Positions 44,803-54,701 of a stretch of DNA of 64,000 nt are shown in pieces (within the stretch, counting starts at the first letter, position 1; each line of letters opens with the position of its first letter). Location of the stretch: contig NZ_VUKE01000005.1 in NCBI RefSeq assembly GCF_009193175.1, positions 124,001-188,000 of the forward strand, given 5' to 3'. The notes under the pieces were generated by a model that ran no database searches, was not told the DNA's origin, and was given only the letters and a program-made list of their open reading frames with translations. Position numbers and translations under genes: made by a program. This DNA is from Georgenia ruanii (lineage in GTDB: Bacteria > Actinomycetota > Actinomycetes > Actinomycetales > Actinomycetaceae).

Positions 44803-45495
44803 ATGGTCGTCGGCATGGCTCTCCTTGACCGACTCCGTGCCTTGCTGTCGAGAAAGAAGCCGGGGCACCTGGTCGGTGCCCGGCGCCCTTCGGCGGTGTC
44901 GCGCCCGGCCGACGCGCCGCGCGAGGACGCCCTGCGGGCCCGCCTCATCGAGGACCCCAACGACATCGAGGCCTTCAAGGCCCTGGCCGAGCTGGTGCGC
45001 CGCCGCGCCGCCGGCGTGGGTCCCGCCGACCCGCTCACTGCCGAGCAGCTGCCGCCGGACCTGCGGCGGGCGTCCGACCTCGCCGTCTGGGCGCTGGCCG
45101 AAGAGATCGCCGGCAACCCGCGCGCCTGGTACGCCCTGGTCGAGCTCGGGCGGCTCTCGCTCGAGAACGACCACGAGGGCGCGATGCGGCGCCTGGCCGG
45201 GGCGTGCGAACGGGAGAACACCGGCCGCGCCCTGGCCGAGAGCATCAAGATGCTGCGCGAGGCGGGACAGCCCGGCGAGGCGCTCGGGCTCGGGGTGGGG
45301 CACTGGGCCCCGAAGGACAACATCGTCGAGGCCGGCCGGCAGGTGGTGCTCGCCGCCATCGAGGCGGGCCGGCCGATGGAGGCCCGGCGCCACCTGCAGG
45401 AGCTGAGCACCTCGCGCGACCAGGCCGGCGCCGCCGCCGCCATCACGGAGCTCGAGCCGCTGGTGGCGGAGGCCGAGGTCGGCCACGGGGTCTGA
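44803..45495 (+). CDS. TPR-like helical protein, unknown function
   Basis: 230 residues, soluble. After a basic N-terminus ([15 protein letters not shown]) come helical pairs with TPR-like spacing: [62 protein letters not shown], and [22 protein letters not shown]. No catalytic motif. GAGGGAG lies five bases before ATG 44803. Five bases before aspA, so co-transcribed with it. Divergent from the fasR-like gene. Confidence 0.8.
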   Translation: MVVGMALLDRLRALLSRKKPGHLVGARRPSAVSRPADAPREDALRARLIEDPNDIEAFKALAELVRRRAAGVGPADPLTAEQLPPDLRRASDLAVWALAEEIAGNPRAWYALVELGRLSLENDHEGAMRRLAGACERENTGRALAESIKMLREAGQPGEALGLGVGHWAPKDNIVEAGRQVVLAAIEAGRPMEARRHLQELSTSRDQAGAAAAITELEPLVAEAEVGHGV

Positions 45496-45500
45496 GCGTC

Positions 45501-47039
45501 ATGGACGCCAGACCGGGCGCCACCGGCACGCGACCCGCCGCGCCACGCACCGCCACTCCCGCGACCGGTGGCGCCGTCCGCGTGGAGGAGGACCTGCTCG
45601 GGCCGCGGGAGGTCCCCGCCGACGCCTACTACGGCGTGCACACCGTCCGTGCCCTGGAGAACTTCCAGTTCTCCGCTGAGCGCATCAGCGACATCCCCCA
45701 GCTCGTGCGCGCCATGGTGGAGGTCAAGAAGGCCGCCGCGCTGGCCAACAAGGACCTGGGCACCGTCGCGCCGGAGATCGCCGACGCGATCGGCGCGGCC
45801 TGCGACGACGTCCTCCTGCGCGGCCGCTGCCTCGACCAGTTCCCGGTGGACGTCTTCCAGGGCGGCGCGGGCACGAGCGTGAACATGAACACCAACGAGG
45901 TCGTCGCGAACCTCGCGCTCGAGCAGCTCGGGCTGCCCAAGGGCCGCTACGACGTCGTCAACCCCAACGACCACGTCAACAAGAGCCAGTCCACCAACGA
46001 CGCCTACCCGACCGGGCTGCGCATCGCCCTCTACCGGGCCGTCGACGGGCTCATGGCCGAGCTCGAGCGGCTCGTGCTGGCGCTGGGCGACAAGGCCGAG
46101 GAGTTTGCGGACGTGCTGAAGATGGGCCGCACCCAGCTCCAGGACGCCGTGCCGATGACGCTCGGGCAGGAGTTCACGGCCTTCGCCGTCGTCCTCGCCG
46201 AGGAGCTGCGCCAGCTGCGTCACGCGCGGGCGCTGTTGCTCGAGGTCAACCTGGGCGCCACCGCCATCGGGACGGGGCTGAACACCCCCGAGGGCTACGC
46301 GCAGCGGGCGGTCACCCGGCTCGCCGAGGTCACCGGGCTGCCGGTGGTGCCCGCCGAGAACCTCATCGAGGCGACGTCCGACGCCGGCGCGTACGTCTCC
46401 ATGCACGCCGCGGCCAAGCGCACGGCCGTGAAGCTCGGGAAGATCTGCAACGACCTGCGGTTGCTGTCGTCCGGGCCGCGGGCGGGGCTGGGGGAGATCA
46501 ACCTGCCCGAGCGGCAGGCCGGGTCCTCGATCATGCCCGCGAAGGTCAACCCCGTCATCCCCGAGGTGGTCAACCAGGTCTGCTTCAAGGTCATCGGCAA
46601 CGACGTCACGGTGACGATGGCCGCCGAGGCCGGGCAGCTGCAGCTCAACGTCATGGAGCCGGTCATCGCCCAGGCCCTGTTCGAGAGCATCGCGCTGCTC
46701 AGCCGCGCGTGCGAGACGCTGCGGGAGAAGTGCGTCGTGGGGATCACCGCCAACGCGGACGTCACCCGGCACGACGTGCTCGACTCGATCGGTCTGGTCA
46801 CCTTCCTCAACCCCATCATCGGCCACCACAACGGCGACCTCGTGGGGCGCGAGTGCGCGCGCACCGGCAAGGGGGTGCGAGAGGTGGTGCTGGCCATGGG
46901 CCTGCTCACCGAGGACCAGCTCGACGAGATCCTCGCGCCGGCCAACCTCATGCGCCCGCAGTACCGCGGCCGCCACTACGAGGGCCAGGACCCCACCACG
47001 CCCACACGCGCCGGGGGCGAGACGTCACCTCGGGCGTGA
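45501..47039 (+). CDS. aspA: Aspartate ammonia-lyase
   Basis: Converts aspartate to fumarate and ammonia; tetrameric. 512 residues. Class II fumarase/aspartase signature [11 protein letters not shown] (flexible SS loop), plus [16 protein letters not shown] and [14 protein letters not shown]. The N-terminus has a ~30-residue Ala/Thr/Pro extension before the enzyme starts at [21 protein letters not shown]. Fumarase C is the alternative; [21 protein letters not shown] is the aspartase form. Confidence 0.94.
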   Translation: MDARPGATGTRPAAPRTATPATGGAVRVEEDLLGPREVPADAYYGVHTVRALENFQFSAERISDIPQLVRAMVEVKKAAALANKDLGTVAPEIADAIGAACDDVLLRGRCLDQFPVDVFQGGAGTSVNMNTNEVVANLALEQLGLPKGRYDVVNPNDHVNKSQSTNDAYPTGLRIALYRAVDGLMAELERLVLALGDKAEEFADVLKMGRTQLQDAVPMTLGQEFTAFAVVLAEELRQLRHARALLLEVNLGATAIGTGLNTPEGYAQRAVTRLAEVTGLPVVPAENLIEATSDAGAYVSMHAAAKRTAVKLGKICNDLRLLSSGPRAGLGEINLPERQAGSSIMPAKVNPVIPEVVNQVCFKVIGNDVTVTMAAEAGQLQLNVMEPVIAQALFESIALLSRACETLREKCVVGITANADVTRHDVLDSIGLVTFLNPIIGHHNGDLVGRECARTGKGVREVVLAMGLLTEDQLDEILAPANLMRPQYRGRHYEGQDPTTPTRAGGETSPRA

Positions 47040-47085
47040 GGCGTCAGCTCCCGCATCGAGCGCAGGGCTGAACGCGCTCCGCACG

Positions 47086-47115
47086 GTTGGCCTGTCACGC
47101 GTTGGCCTGTCACGC
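47086..47115. repeat. 15-bp direct tandem repeat
   Basis: GTTGGCCTGTCACGC occurs twice back to back downstream of aspA. Confidence 0.9.
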
Positions 47116-47147
47116 ACCGCGTGACTTCTCGTCCACCGATCCTGCGC

Positions 47148-47190
47148 ACGGGGCAGCCCCGCCGGTCCTTGACCGGCGGGGCTGCCCCGT
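47148..47190. terminator. Bidirectional hairpin between aspA and aceE
   Basis: Perfect 20-bp stem (ACGGGGCAGCCCCGCCGGTC and its complement) with a 3-base loop. It lies between convergent stops (47039 and 47207). Confidence 0.88.
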
Positions 47191-47206
47191 CACCCGCGCG
47201 CCGCGG

Positions 47207-49951
47207 TCAGGCGTCGCCGCCCGCGGTGCCGGACTCGCCGGCGTGGACGTTGAACAGGTCGTACTTCTCGATCGCCTGACGCGGGACGTCGCGGTCGATC
47301 TCCCCGCGGTCGGCCAGGGCCTGCAGCGCCCGCACCGCCATCGAGTGGGCGTCGATGTGCAGGTGGCGCCGGGCCGCCGGGCGGGTGTCGGAGAAGCCGA
47401 AGCCGTCCGCGCCCAGCGTGTAGTAGTCGCCCGGGACCCACTGCCGGATCGAGTCCTGCACCTGGTGCTCGAAGTCGCTGGTGGCCACGTACGGGCCGCC
47501 GGCGTCGCGCAGCTTGGCGGTGACGTAGGCCTCACGGCGCTCCTCCTCGGGGTGGAGGAAGTTGTGCCGCTCGGCCTCGATCCCGTCCCGACGCAGCTCG
47601 TACCAGCTGGTCACCGACCACACGCCGGCCCTGACGCCCCAGTCGTTCGCGAGGAGCTCACGGGCGTGCAGCGCCCACGGCACCCCGACGCCGGAGGCGA
47701 GGAGCTGGGCCCGCGGCCCGTCGCCCTCGGGCTCGGCCAGGCGGTAGATGCCCTTGAGGATGCCCTCGACGTCGACGCCGTCCGGCTCGGCCGGCTGGCG
47801 CATCGGCTCGTTGTACACCGTGAGGTAGTACATGACGTCCGGGTCGCGCGGGTCCTCGCCGTACATCCGCTGCAGGCCGTCCCGGACGATGTGGCGGATC
47901 TCGTAGGCGTACGCCGGGTCGTAGTGGACGATCGCGGGGTTGGTCGAGGCCAGGACGGGGGAGTGCCCGTCCATGTGCTGGGTGCCCTCACCGGCGAGGG
48001 TGGTCTTGCCCGCCGTGGCGCCGATGATGAACCCGCGGGCCAGCTGGTCGGCCGCGGCCCAGAACTGGTCGCCGGTCCGCTGGAACCCGAACATCGAGTA
48101 GAAGATGTACACCGGGATCATCGGCTCGCCCTGGGTGGCGTAGGCGGTGCCGACCACCTGCATGGCGGCCGCCGAGCCGGCCTCGTTGATGCCGGTGTGG
48201 AGGATCTGCCCCTGCTCGGACTCCTTGTAGCTGAGCATGAGGTCGTGGTCCACGGAGGTGTAGTGCTGCCCGTGGGTGTTGAAGATCTTCGCGGTCGGGA
48301 AGATCGAGTCCAGGCCGAAGGTGCGCGCCTCGTCCGGGATGATCGGCACGATCCGCTTGCCGATCTCCTTGTCCTTCATCAGCTCCTTGAGGAGCCGGAC
48401 GAAGGCCATGGTGGTGGCGACCTCCTGGTGGCCCGAGCCCTTGGCGAGGATCTCGTACGGCTTGTCGTCCGGCAGGGCGAGCTTCTTGCCGTTGTCGCGC
48501 CGCTCGGGGAGGTACCCGCCCAGCGCCCGGCGCCGCTCGAGCATATACTGCAGCGTCGGGTCGTCCTCGGCGGGCCGGTAGTACGGCGCGTTGTACGGGT
48601 CCTCGAGCTGCTCGTCGGAGATCGGGATGCCCAGGGAGTCCCGGAGCATCTTGAGGTCCGTCGTCTTCATCTTCTTCATCTGGTGCGTGGCGTTGCGCCC
48701 CGCGAAGCTCGGGCCCAGGCCGTAGCCCTTGACGGTGTGCGCCAGGATCACCGTCGGGGCGCCGGTGTGCTCGGTGGCGGCCTTGTAGGCGGCGTAGATC
48801 TTGCGGTAGTCGTGCCCGCCGCGCTTGAGCGCCCAGATCTCGTCGTCGCTCATGTTGGCCACGAGCGCCTTGGTGCGCGGGTCACGGCCGAAGAAGTGCT
48901 CGCGGACGTACGCGCCGTCGTTGGCCTTGTAGGTCTGGTAGTCCCCGTCCGGCGTCTCGTTCATGAGGTTGACGAGCGCGCGGTCCTTGTCGGCGTTGAG
49001 CAGGGCGTCCCACTCGCGGCCCCAGATGACCTTGATGACGTTCCAGCCCGCGCCGCGGAACTGCGCCTCGAGCTCCTGGATGATCTTGCCGTTGCCGCGG
49101 ACGGGGCCGTCGAGGCGCTGGAGGTTGCAGTTGACGACGAAGGTGAGGTTGTCGAGGTTCTGCCACGAGGCGAGCTGCAGCATGCCCCGCGACTCCGGCT
49201 CGTCCATCTCGCCGTCGCCGAGGAACGCCCACACCCGCTGCTGGGAGGTGTCCGTGATGCCGCGGTCGTGCAGGTAGCGGTTGACCCACGCCTGGTAGAT
49301 CGCCTCGGCCGGGCCCAGGCCCATGGAGACGGTCGGGAACTCCCAGAAGTCCGGCATCCGGCGCGGGTGGGGGTAGGACGGCAGCGGGCGGCCGGCCGGG
49401 TCGTGGGAGTACTCCTGCCGGAAGCCGTCGAGGTCCTTCTCGGTCAGGCGGCCCTCGAGGAAGGCCCGGGCGTAGTTGCCGGGGGAGGCGTGCCCCTGGA
49501 AGAAGACCTGGTCCCCGCCGCCCGGGTGGCCCTTGGCCCGGAAGAAGTGGTTGAAGCCGACCTCGTAGAGCGTGGCCAGGGAGGCGTAGGAGGAGATGTG
49601 GCCGCCGACGGCGACGCCGGGCCGCTGGGCGCGCGTCACCATGACGGCGGCGTTCCAGCGGATCCAGCCGCGGTACTTGCGCTCGACCGCCTCGTCGCCC
49701 GGGAAGTACGGCTCCTCGTGGACGCCGATGGTGTTGACGTACGGGGTCGTGACGGGGTTCGGGATGGCCACGGACCGCTCGCGGGCGCGCTTGAGCAGGT
49801 TGAGCAGGATGTACCGCGCGCGCGGGCCGCCTCGCTCGTCGATGAGACCGTCGAGCGACTCGAGCCACTCCCGGGTCTCGTCGCTGTCGATGTCCCCTAC
49901 CTGGCTGAGCAGTCCGTTGATCAGGGGCGAGGACTCGGTTCGTGCACTCAC
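47207..49951 (-). CDS. aceE: Pyruvate dehydrogenase E1 component, homodimeric
   Basis: Thiamine-diphosphate enzyme that decarboxylates pyruvate and acetylates the E2 lipoyl group. 914 residues. Seen: [18 protein letters not shown], the ThDP/Mg motif [10 protein letters not shown] ... [15 protein letters not shown], and the transketolase-like middle domain with [22 protein letters not shown] start with AGAGGGA upstream. No lpd or E2 gene adjacent, as usual for actinobacteria. Confidence 0.97.
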   Translation of the reverse strand: MSARTESSPLINGLLSQVGDIDSDETREWLESLDGLIDERGGPRARYILLNLLKRARERSVAIPNPVTTPYVNTIGVHEEPYFPGDEAVERKYRGWIRWNAAVMVTRAQRPGVAVGGHISSYASLATLYEVGFNHFFRAKGHPGGGDQVFFQGHASPGNYARAFLEGRLTEKDLDGFRQEYSHDPAGRPLPSYPHPRRMPDFWEFPTVSMGLGPAEAIYQAWVNRYLHDRGITDTSQQRVWAFLGDGEMDEPESRGMLQLASWQNLDNLTFVVNCNLQRLDGPVRGNGKIIQELEAQFRGAGWNVIKVIWGREWDALLNADKDRALVNLMNETPDGDYQTYKANDGAYVREHFFGRDPRTKALVANMSDDEIWALKRGGHDYRKIYAAYKAATEHTGAPTVILAHTVKGYGLGPSFAGRNATHQMKKMKTTDLKMLRDSLGIPISDEQLEDPYNAPYYRPAEDDPTLQYMLERRRALGGYLPERRDNGKKLALPDDKPYEILAKGSGHQEVATTMAFVRLLKELMKDKEIGKRIVPIIPDEARTFGLDSIFPTAKIFNTHGQHYTSVDHDLMLSYKESEQGQILHTGINEAGSAAAMQVVGTAYATQGEPMIPVYIFYSMFGFQRTGDQFWAAADQLARGFIIGATAGKTTLAGEGTQHMDGHSPVLASTNPAIVHYDPAYAYEIRHIVRDGLQRMYGEDPRDPDVMYYLTVYNEPMRQPAEPDGVDVEGILKGIYRLAEPEGDGPRAQLLASGVGVPWALHARELLANDWGVRAGVWSVTSWYELRRDGIEAERHNFLHPEEERREAYVTAKLRDAGGPYVATSDFEHQVQDSIRQWVPGDYYTLGADGFGFSDTRPAARRHLHIDAHSMAVRALQALADRGEIDRDVPRQAIEKYDLFNVHAGESGTAGGDA

Positions 49952-50403
49952 GCGTTCCCTCTTCTCACTTCTGGCGGCGACGGTGGCGCACGGTGCGGCG
50001 CACCGCCGTTCAGGGTAGGACTATTGTCCGCCCTTGACCTCGCAAGAGGCCAACCTTGGGCAGGCGTGGGGGTGTGAGGCTGCCGACATCAGGCCCGTAC
50101 GTCGGTGCGCCTGCCGAACCGGGTGGTGCCGGGACCCGGCGGCCGGCCACGGGACCCCCGAGGGCGCGCACCGCCGACCTGCACCGCCGGGCACCGTCGC
50201 CCCGGGCCGCCCGAGATCCGGCGCACCGTCGCCGCGGGCGCACGGCCCCCGGGGCGCCGACGCGACGCCGGCGTGGGTGCACGGACATGTGCGCTTGCGC
50301 GCCCTGTCCCCGCTACGGTGGGCTAGACCACACACACGCGGTCCCGGGCGCCCGCCCGGACCGCCGGGACGGGGCCGTGGCCCCAGGGAAAGGCAGGACA
50401 CAC
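49952..50403. other. Intergenic region between aceE and the DUF3052 gene
   Basis: 450 bp holding the divergent promoters. For aceE, GACAAT (minus strand, about 50018-50023) is a possible -10 without a well-spaced -35. Open frames here are Arg/Pro-rich and lack starts with ribosome sites; I support no gene. Confidence 0.5.
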
Positions 50404-50826
50404 GTGGCAGTCAGCGCGGCGGGAGCCGGCAGCAAGTTCGGCTTCGCCACCGGGCAGGTGATCCAGGAGTTCGGCTACGACGACGACGTCGACCCCCGCG
50501 TCCGTGAGGAGATCGAGGAGGTCACCGGCAACGAGCTCGTGGACGAGGAGTACGGGGACGTCTGCGACGGCACCCTGATCTGGTGGCGCGAGGACGACGC
50601 CGAGCAGGAGGACCTCACCGACCTGCTGGTCGACGCCCAGGCCAACCTCGAGGACGGCGGCGGCCTCATCTGGGTCCTCACGCCCAAGCCGGGCCGCCCT
50701 GGGCACGTGCGCCCCTCCGACATCGAGGAGGCCGCCCGCACCGCGGGGATGCACGCGACCTCGGCCGCGGCGGTGGCCGACGCGTGGTCGGGCATCCGCA
50801 TCGCCTCGCGCAGCCGGGTGCGCTGA
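50404..50826 (+). CDS. DUF3052 family protein
   Basis: 140 residues, acidic, actinobacterial. Typical opening KFGFATGQVIQEFGYDDDVD and core GDVCDGTLIWWREDD ... VDAQANLEDGGGLIWVLTPKPGRPGHV. Unknown role; often next to a peroxiredoxin and aceE, as in Mycobacterium. GTG 50404 with a weak AGGCAGGA site. Its stop is immediately followed by the GTG of the peroxiredoxin gene. Confidence 0.9.
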   Translation: MAVSAAGAGSKFGFATGQVIQEFGYDDDVDPRVREEIEEVTGNELVDEEYGDVCDGTLIWWREDDAEQEDLTDLLVDAQANLEDGGGLIWVLTPKPGRPGHVRPSDIEEAARTAGMHATSAAAVADAWSGIRIASRSRVR

Positions 50827-51321
50827 GTGGCGGCGACGACCCCGGACGGCGCGGCGGACCGGACCGCCGCAATCGTCCCCGGGCGCGCGGCGCCGGACTT
50901 CGAGCTGCCCGACATCCACGGCACGCCGGTGCGCCTCAGCGCCCTGCGCGGCACGCCGGTGACGCTGGTGTTCTTCCCGTTCGTCTTCTCCCGGATCTGC
51001 ACCAGCGAGCTGTGCGAGCTGCGCGACAACCTCGGGGACTTCACCGCCCACGGTGTGCGGCTGCTCGGGATCTCCACCGACGCGATGTTCGCCCAGCGCG
51101 CCTGGGCCGAGGCGGAGGGGTTCGGCTTCGACCTGCTCTCCGACTTCTGGCCGCACGGTCAGGTGGCCCGCGCCTACGGGGTGCTCGACGAGCACAGCGG
51201 GCACGCGCTGCGCGGCAGCTTCCTGATCGACGCGGACGGCGTGGTGCGCTGGAGCGTGGTCAACCCGCGCGGGCAGGCCCGCGACCTGGCGGCCTACCGC
51301 GAGGCGCTGGCGGCCCTGTAG
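50827..51321 (+). CDS. Peroxiredoxin, BCP/AhpE-like
   Basis: Thiol peroxidase of 164 residues. Opening PDFELPDIHGTPVRLSALRG; peroxidatic Cys in PFVFSRICTSELCELRD with a second Cys five residues on (C-X4-C), the BCP/PrxQ atypical two-Cys layout. The locus position matches mycobacterial ahpE, which is a one-Cys type, so the sub-class is arguable. No gap from the DUF3052 stop, so translationally coupled. Confidence 0.92.
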   Translation: MAATTPDGAADRTAAIVPGRAAPDFELPDIHGTPVRLSALRGTPVTLVFFPFVFSRICTSELCELRDNLGDFTAHGVRLLGISTDAMFAQRAWAEAEGFGFDLLSDFWPHGQVARAYGVLDEHSGHALRGSFLIDADGVVRWSVVNPRGQARDLAAYREALAAL

Positions 51322-51422
51322 CCCCGCGCGGTGCGCGGGCGGGCCGCGCCGGGTGCTCTACGCTGTCCGGGGCGTACCCCGGCGCGCGACCGCGCCGGTG
51401 CGCCACGGGCGCACGCGCCCAG

Positions 51423-51496
51423 GGGCCTGTAGCTCAGTTGGTCAGAGCGCCGCGCTTACACCGCGGAGGTCGTCGGTTCGAGACCGGCCGGGCCCA
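51423..51496 (+). tRNA. tRNA-Val (TAC)
   Basis: 74-nt cloverleaf. Acceptor GGGCCTG / CGGGCCC, D-arm with AGCTCAGTTGGTCAGAGC, anticodon stem CCGCG/CGCGG with loop CTTACAC (TAC), T-arm GGTTCGAGACC, discriminator A; CCA encoded (51497-51499). Confidence 0.97.
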
Positions 51497-51618
51497 CCAT
51501 CGGCTGGCTGCGGGCATCGGACCCCGCCGACGGCAGGGGTGCGCTGCTCCCGTCGGCGGCCGCGAGCCCGCACCTGGCCGGACCCCGACGATGCCGGCGA
51601 GATGCGGCCGCTCGGCCA

Positions 51619-52434
51619 TCAGGGTTCGCCTGTCACGGGAGCTCGCCGGCGGGGCGCCAGAGCCGGGCCGAGCCCGGCGCGACCCGGGCCGACCCGACCG
51701 CCGGGCAGGGCGAGCACCACGAGCAGCAGGAGGGCGTTGCCCGCGACACCGACCCAGCTGCTCCATCCGTCCCAGCCCTCGGGCAGCGAGCCGGCGAGCC
51801 GCAGCAACGCCGGGTCGCCCTCCCGGAGCAGGTAGGCGCCGGCATTCCAGCCGGCGTGCAGCCCCATGCCGAACCACAGGGAGCCGGTGCGCACGTAGGC
51901 AACGGCGAAGGCCAGCCCCGCCAGCAGAAGGTGCAGCGCGTACGGCCCGGCCATCAGCTCCCGCCACCGGGGGGCGTGAAACAGCACGAACAGCGCGGTG
52001 GAGACCGCGATCGCCGACCGGACGGGCGCGTCCGGCACCAGGAGCGTGAAGACCGCCCCGCGGAAGACGACCTCCTCGGAGAAGGCCTGGTAGCCGGCCA
52101 CGAGCAGGCCGGTGGCCAGGACGAGCCAGACCTCGTCGCCGTGCACCTCGACGACCAGCCCGCCCCCGCCCCACCACCGGATGCTGAAGACGGCCAGGTA
52201 CACCAGCGCGCCGACGGCCAGGCCGGTCAGGAGGAGCGGGCCGGCGGGGCGGGCTGAGGACAGGCCCCACGTGGGCCGGATCTGAGGCGGGGTGCGCCGG
52301 ATCGCCCACCACAGCACGGCGGCGAAGGCCGCGACCCCGGTGACCGCTGGGACCGGTCCTCCGACCAGGCCCGTGAGAATCCACGGCGCCCACTGGCTGA
52401 CGGCCAGTGCCGCGAACAGGATGAGGCGGTGCAT
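51619..52434 (-). CDS. CPBP-family intramembrane metalloprotease (Abi/CAAX-like)
   Basis: 271 residues, seven or eight hydrophobic segments. Metal/catalytic motifs of the family: SEEVVFRG (EEXXXR), FVLFHAPRW (FXXXH) and GLHAGWNAG (HXXXN). Substrate unknown. ATG 52434. The C-terminal ~25 residues are Arg/Pro-rich and cytoplasmic. Confidence 0.92.
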   Translation of the reverse strand: MHRLILFAALAVSQWAPWILTGLVGGPVPAVTGVAAFAAVLWWAIRRTPPQIRPTWGLSSARPAGPLLLTGLAVGALVYLAVFSIRWWGGGGLVVEVHGDEVWLVLATGLLVAGYQAFSEEVVFRGAVFTLLVPDAPVRSAIAVSTALFVLFHAPRWRELMAGPYALHLLLAGLAFAVAYVRTGSLWFGMGLHAGWNAGAYLLREGDPALLRLAGSLPEGWDGWSSWVGVAGNALLLLVVLALPGGRVGPGRAGLGPALAPRRRAPVTGEP

Positions 52435-52791
52435 GCTCTGCTCGTTCTCCGGGCCGGCTACTGCACCGATGCGGCGAGCCGGGTGGGCTCACCGGCGCGA
52501 CGCATGGCCGGGCAGCGGTCTGCGCGCGGCCGCGCGGGGGTCCGGAGGTTCGCCACGATCACAGCGATACCGTAGGGGACGCTGCCACCGCAGAAGGGCA
52601 CGCGGGTCGGGATGTGTCCCGGGCCGCCCCCTTCCCCCGTCGCGGTGACGATCTCTCCCGCCGGCCGTGGTCGGCAGACGTGCTGGTCAGGTTCGTCAGG
52701 TTTGTGATGCACCGGGGAGCTGTCGCAGCGTCGCTCCAGGGCCCCGGCGCCCCCGGTCCCCGGCCCCTCGGGCGCCGGTAGGCTCGCCGCC
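52435..52791. other. Intergenic region before the Nif3 operon
   Basis: About 350 bp. It holds the promoter of the CPBP gene and, at its right end, TAGGCT (52779-52784) seven bases before the Nif3 ATG. A 114-codon minus-strand frame here is not convincing (no ribosome site, no family resemblance). Confidence 0.5.
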
Positions 52792-53964
52792 ATGCCCCTC
52801 ACCCTCGCCGACGTCGTCGGCCTCCTCGAGCGCCGCTACCCGCCCGCCACCGCCGAGGACTGGGACGCCGTCGGCCTGGTGGCCGGCGACCCGGGCGCGC
52901 CGGTCCGCAAGGTCATGCTGGCCGTCGACCCCACCGAGGAGGTCGCGGACGAGGCGCTCGCGTGGGGCGCGGACCTGCTGCTCACCCACCACCCGCTGTA
53001 CCTGCGGGGGACCTCCACCGTCGCCGCCACCACGCCCAAGGGCCGGGTGGTCCACCGCCTCCTCGCCGGCGGGTGCGCCCTGTACACCGCCCACACCAAC
53101 GCCGACGCCGCCGCCGACGGCGTCGCCCAGGCCCTGGCCGACGCCGTCGGGCTGGGCGACACCCGGCCGATCCAGCCCCTCGCCGGCAACGCCCTGGACA
53201 CCCTCGTGGTGTTCGTGCCGCGCGCGCACACCCAGGCGCTGCTCGACGCCGTCGCCGACGCCGGCGCCGGGCGCCTGGGCGACTACGAGCGGGCGGCCTT
53301 CACCTCCCCGGGCACCGGCACCTTCCGCCCCCTCGACGGCGCCCGGCCCGCGATCGGGCGGGTCGGGCAGGTGGAGGAGGTCGCCGAGGACCGGCTCGAG
53401 ATCGTGCTGCCGCGCGAGCGGCGCGCCGCGGTGCTGGCCGCGCTGCGCGCCGCCCACCCCTACGAGCAGCCCGCCTACACCCTCGTCGCCCAGGCCACCG
53501 AGGAGGCCCCCACCGGCACCGGCCGCATCGGCGACCTGCCCGAGGCGATGACCCTGCGCGCCTTCGCCGAGCGGGTGGCCGCCGTCCTGCCGGCCACCCC
53601 GCAGGGGATCCGCGTGGGCGGCGACCTCGATGCCCCGGTGCGAACGGTGGCGGTGTGCGGGGGCGCCGGGGACTCCCTGCTCGGCCAGGTGCGCCGGCTC
53701 GGCGCGGACGTCTACCTCACCGCCGACCTGCGCCACCACCCCGCCTCCGAGCATCTCGCCGACGGGCGCCCCTACCTCGTCGACGCCACCCACTGGGCCA
53801 GCGAGTGGCCGTGGCTGCCGCGCGCCGCGGACGGCCTGCGCGCCGACGCGGCGGCCCGCGGCGCTAGGTTGGACCTGCGGGTCTCGACCCGGGTGACCGA
53901 CCCGTGGGCCCTGCACCTGACCCAACAGCACAGCGAGCACACGCACGAAGGAGCACGCCCGTGA
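52792..53964 (+). CDS. Nif3-like dinuclear metal centre protein
   Basis: 390 residues. Nif3/YqfO family: DWDAVGLVAGDP, LLLTHHPLYLRG (two metal His), TAHTNADAAADGVAQAL, and C-terminal DVYLTADLRHHPASEHLADG. Between the halves (about 130-240) is the PII-like insertion domain with AAHPYEQPAYTL found in longer members. Related proteins are annotated GTP cyclohydrolase I type 2, but that activity is unproven for most. TAGGCT sits seven bases before the ATG (leaderless type). First of a three-gene operon. Confidence 0.92.
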   Translation: MPLTLADVVGLLERRYPPATAEDWDAVGLVAGDPGAPVRKVMLAVDPTEEVADEALAWGADLLLTHHPLYLRGTSTVAATTPKGRVVHRLLAGGCALYTAHTNADAAADGVAQALADAVGLGDTRPIQPLAGNALDTLVVFVPRAHTQALLDAVADAGAGRLGDYERAAFTSPGTGTFRPLDGARPAIGRVGQVEEVAEDRLEIVLPRERRAAVLAALRAAHPYEQPAYTLVAQATEEAPTGTGRIGDLPEAMTLRAFAERVAAVLPATPQGIRVGGDLDAPVRTVAVCGGAGDSLLGQVRRLGADVYLTADLRHHPASEHLADGRPYLVDATHWASEWPWLPRAADGLRADAAARGARLDLRVSTRVTDPWALHLTQQHSEHTHEGARP

Positions 53965-54701
53965 CCACCGCCCCCGTGAAGGACCAACGCCGGCTCCTCG
54001 ACCTCCAGGCGCTGGACACCCGCGCCGCCAAGCTCGCCCACCAGCGCCGCACGCTGCCCGTGCTGGCCACCCTCGCCGAGCTCGAGGGACGCGCCGAGGA
54101 CCTCCACCGCGCCCAGGTGGAGGCCAAGACCCTCGCCTCGGACACCCGCCGCGAGCTCGCCAAGGCCGAGTCCGACGTCGAGCAGGTACGCTCCCGGGCC
54201 GCCCGCCACCAGGCCAAGCTCGACGCCGGCACCGGGCTGTCCCGCGAGCTGGTGGCCCTGCAGGACGAGGTCGCCCAGCTCGCCAAGCGCCAGGCCGTGC
54301 TCGAGGAGGCCCAGCTCGAGGTCATGGAGCGGCTGGAGGCCGCCGAGGCGCGGGTGGCCGACCTGGACACCCAGGAGAAGGCCATCGCCGCCGACGTCGA
54401 GCGGCACGCCGCGGAGCGGGACGCCGCGTTCGCGACGATCGACGGCGAGCTCGCCGAGGTCGCCGCCGAGCGGTCCCGGGTGGCCGGCGAGATCGGCGAC
54501 GAGCTGCTCGACCTGTACGAGTACGCCCGCCGCCGCACCGGCGGCCTCGGCGCGGTGGCGCTGCACGGGCACCGCACCGACGGCGCGCAGGCGGACTTCT
54601 CGCTCAGCGAGCTGGCCGCCATCGACGCCGCCGCCCCGGAGGAGGTGCTCACCTCCGAGGCGCACGGCTACGTGCTCGTGCGCCTGGACGACGCGAGGTG
54701 A
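53961..54701 (+). CDS. CT398-type coiled-coil hairpin protein with a cysteine-less 'zinc ribbon'
   Basis: 246 residues: a long antiparallel coiled coil (about 10-175) and a short C-terminal domain. In this family the C-terminal domain is a C4 zinc ribbon of form RCEGCQ ... CPECGR. Here the corresponding parts read HRTDGAQADF and TSEAHGYVLV, so all four Cys are lost while the surrounding residues (SLSELAAIDAAAPEEV) persist. GTG 53961 with AAGGAG seven bases upstream, overlapping the Nif3 stop. Always found between the Nif3 and RNase H genes in actinobacteria; role unclear. Confidence 0.9.
   Translation: MTTAPVKDQRRLLDLQALDTRAAKLAHQRRTLPVLATLAELEGRAEDLHRAQVEAKTLASDTRRELAKAESDVEQVRSRAARHQAKLDAGTGLSRELVALQDEVAQLAKRQAVLEEAQLEVMERLEAAEARVADLDTQEKAIAADVERHAAERDAAFATIDGELAEVAAERSRVAGEIGDELLDLYEYARRRTGGLGAVALHGHRTDGAQADFSLSELAAIDAAAPEEVLTSEAHGYVLVRLDDAR

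Noticed and set aside
52458-52802. 114-codon minus-strand ORF before the Nif3 gene
   Set aside because: No ribosome site, no recognisable domain, and it covers the leaderless Nif3 promoter.
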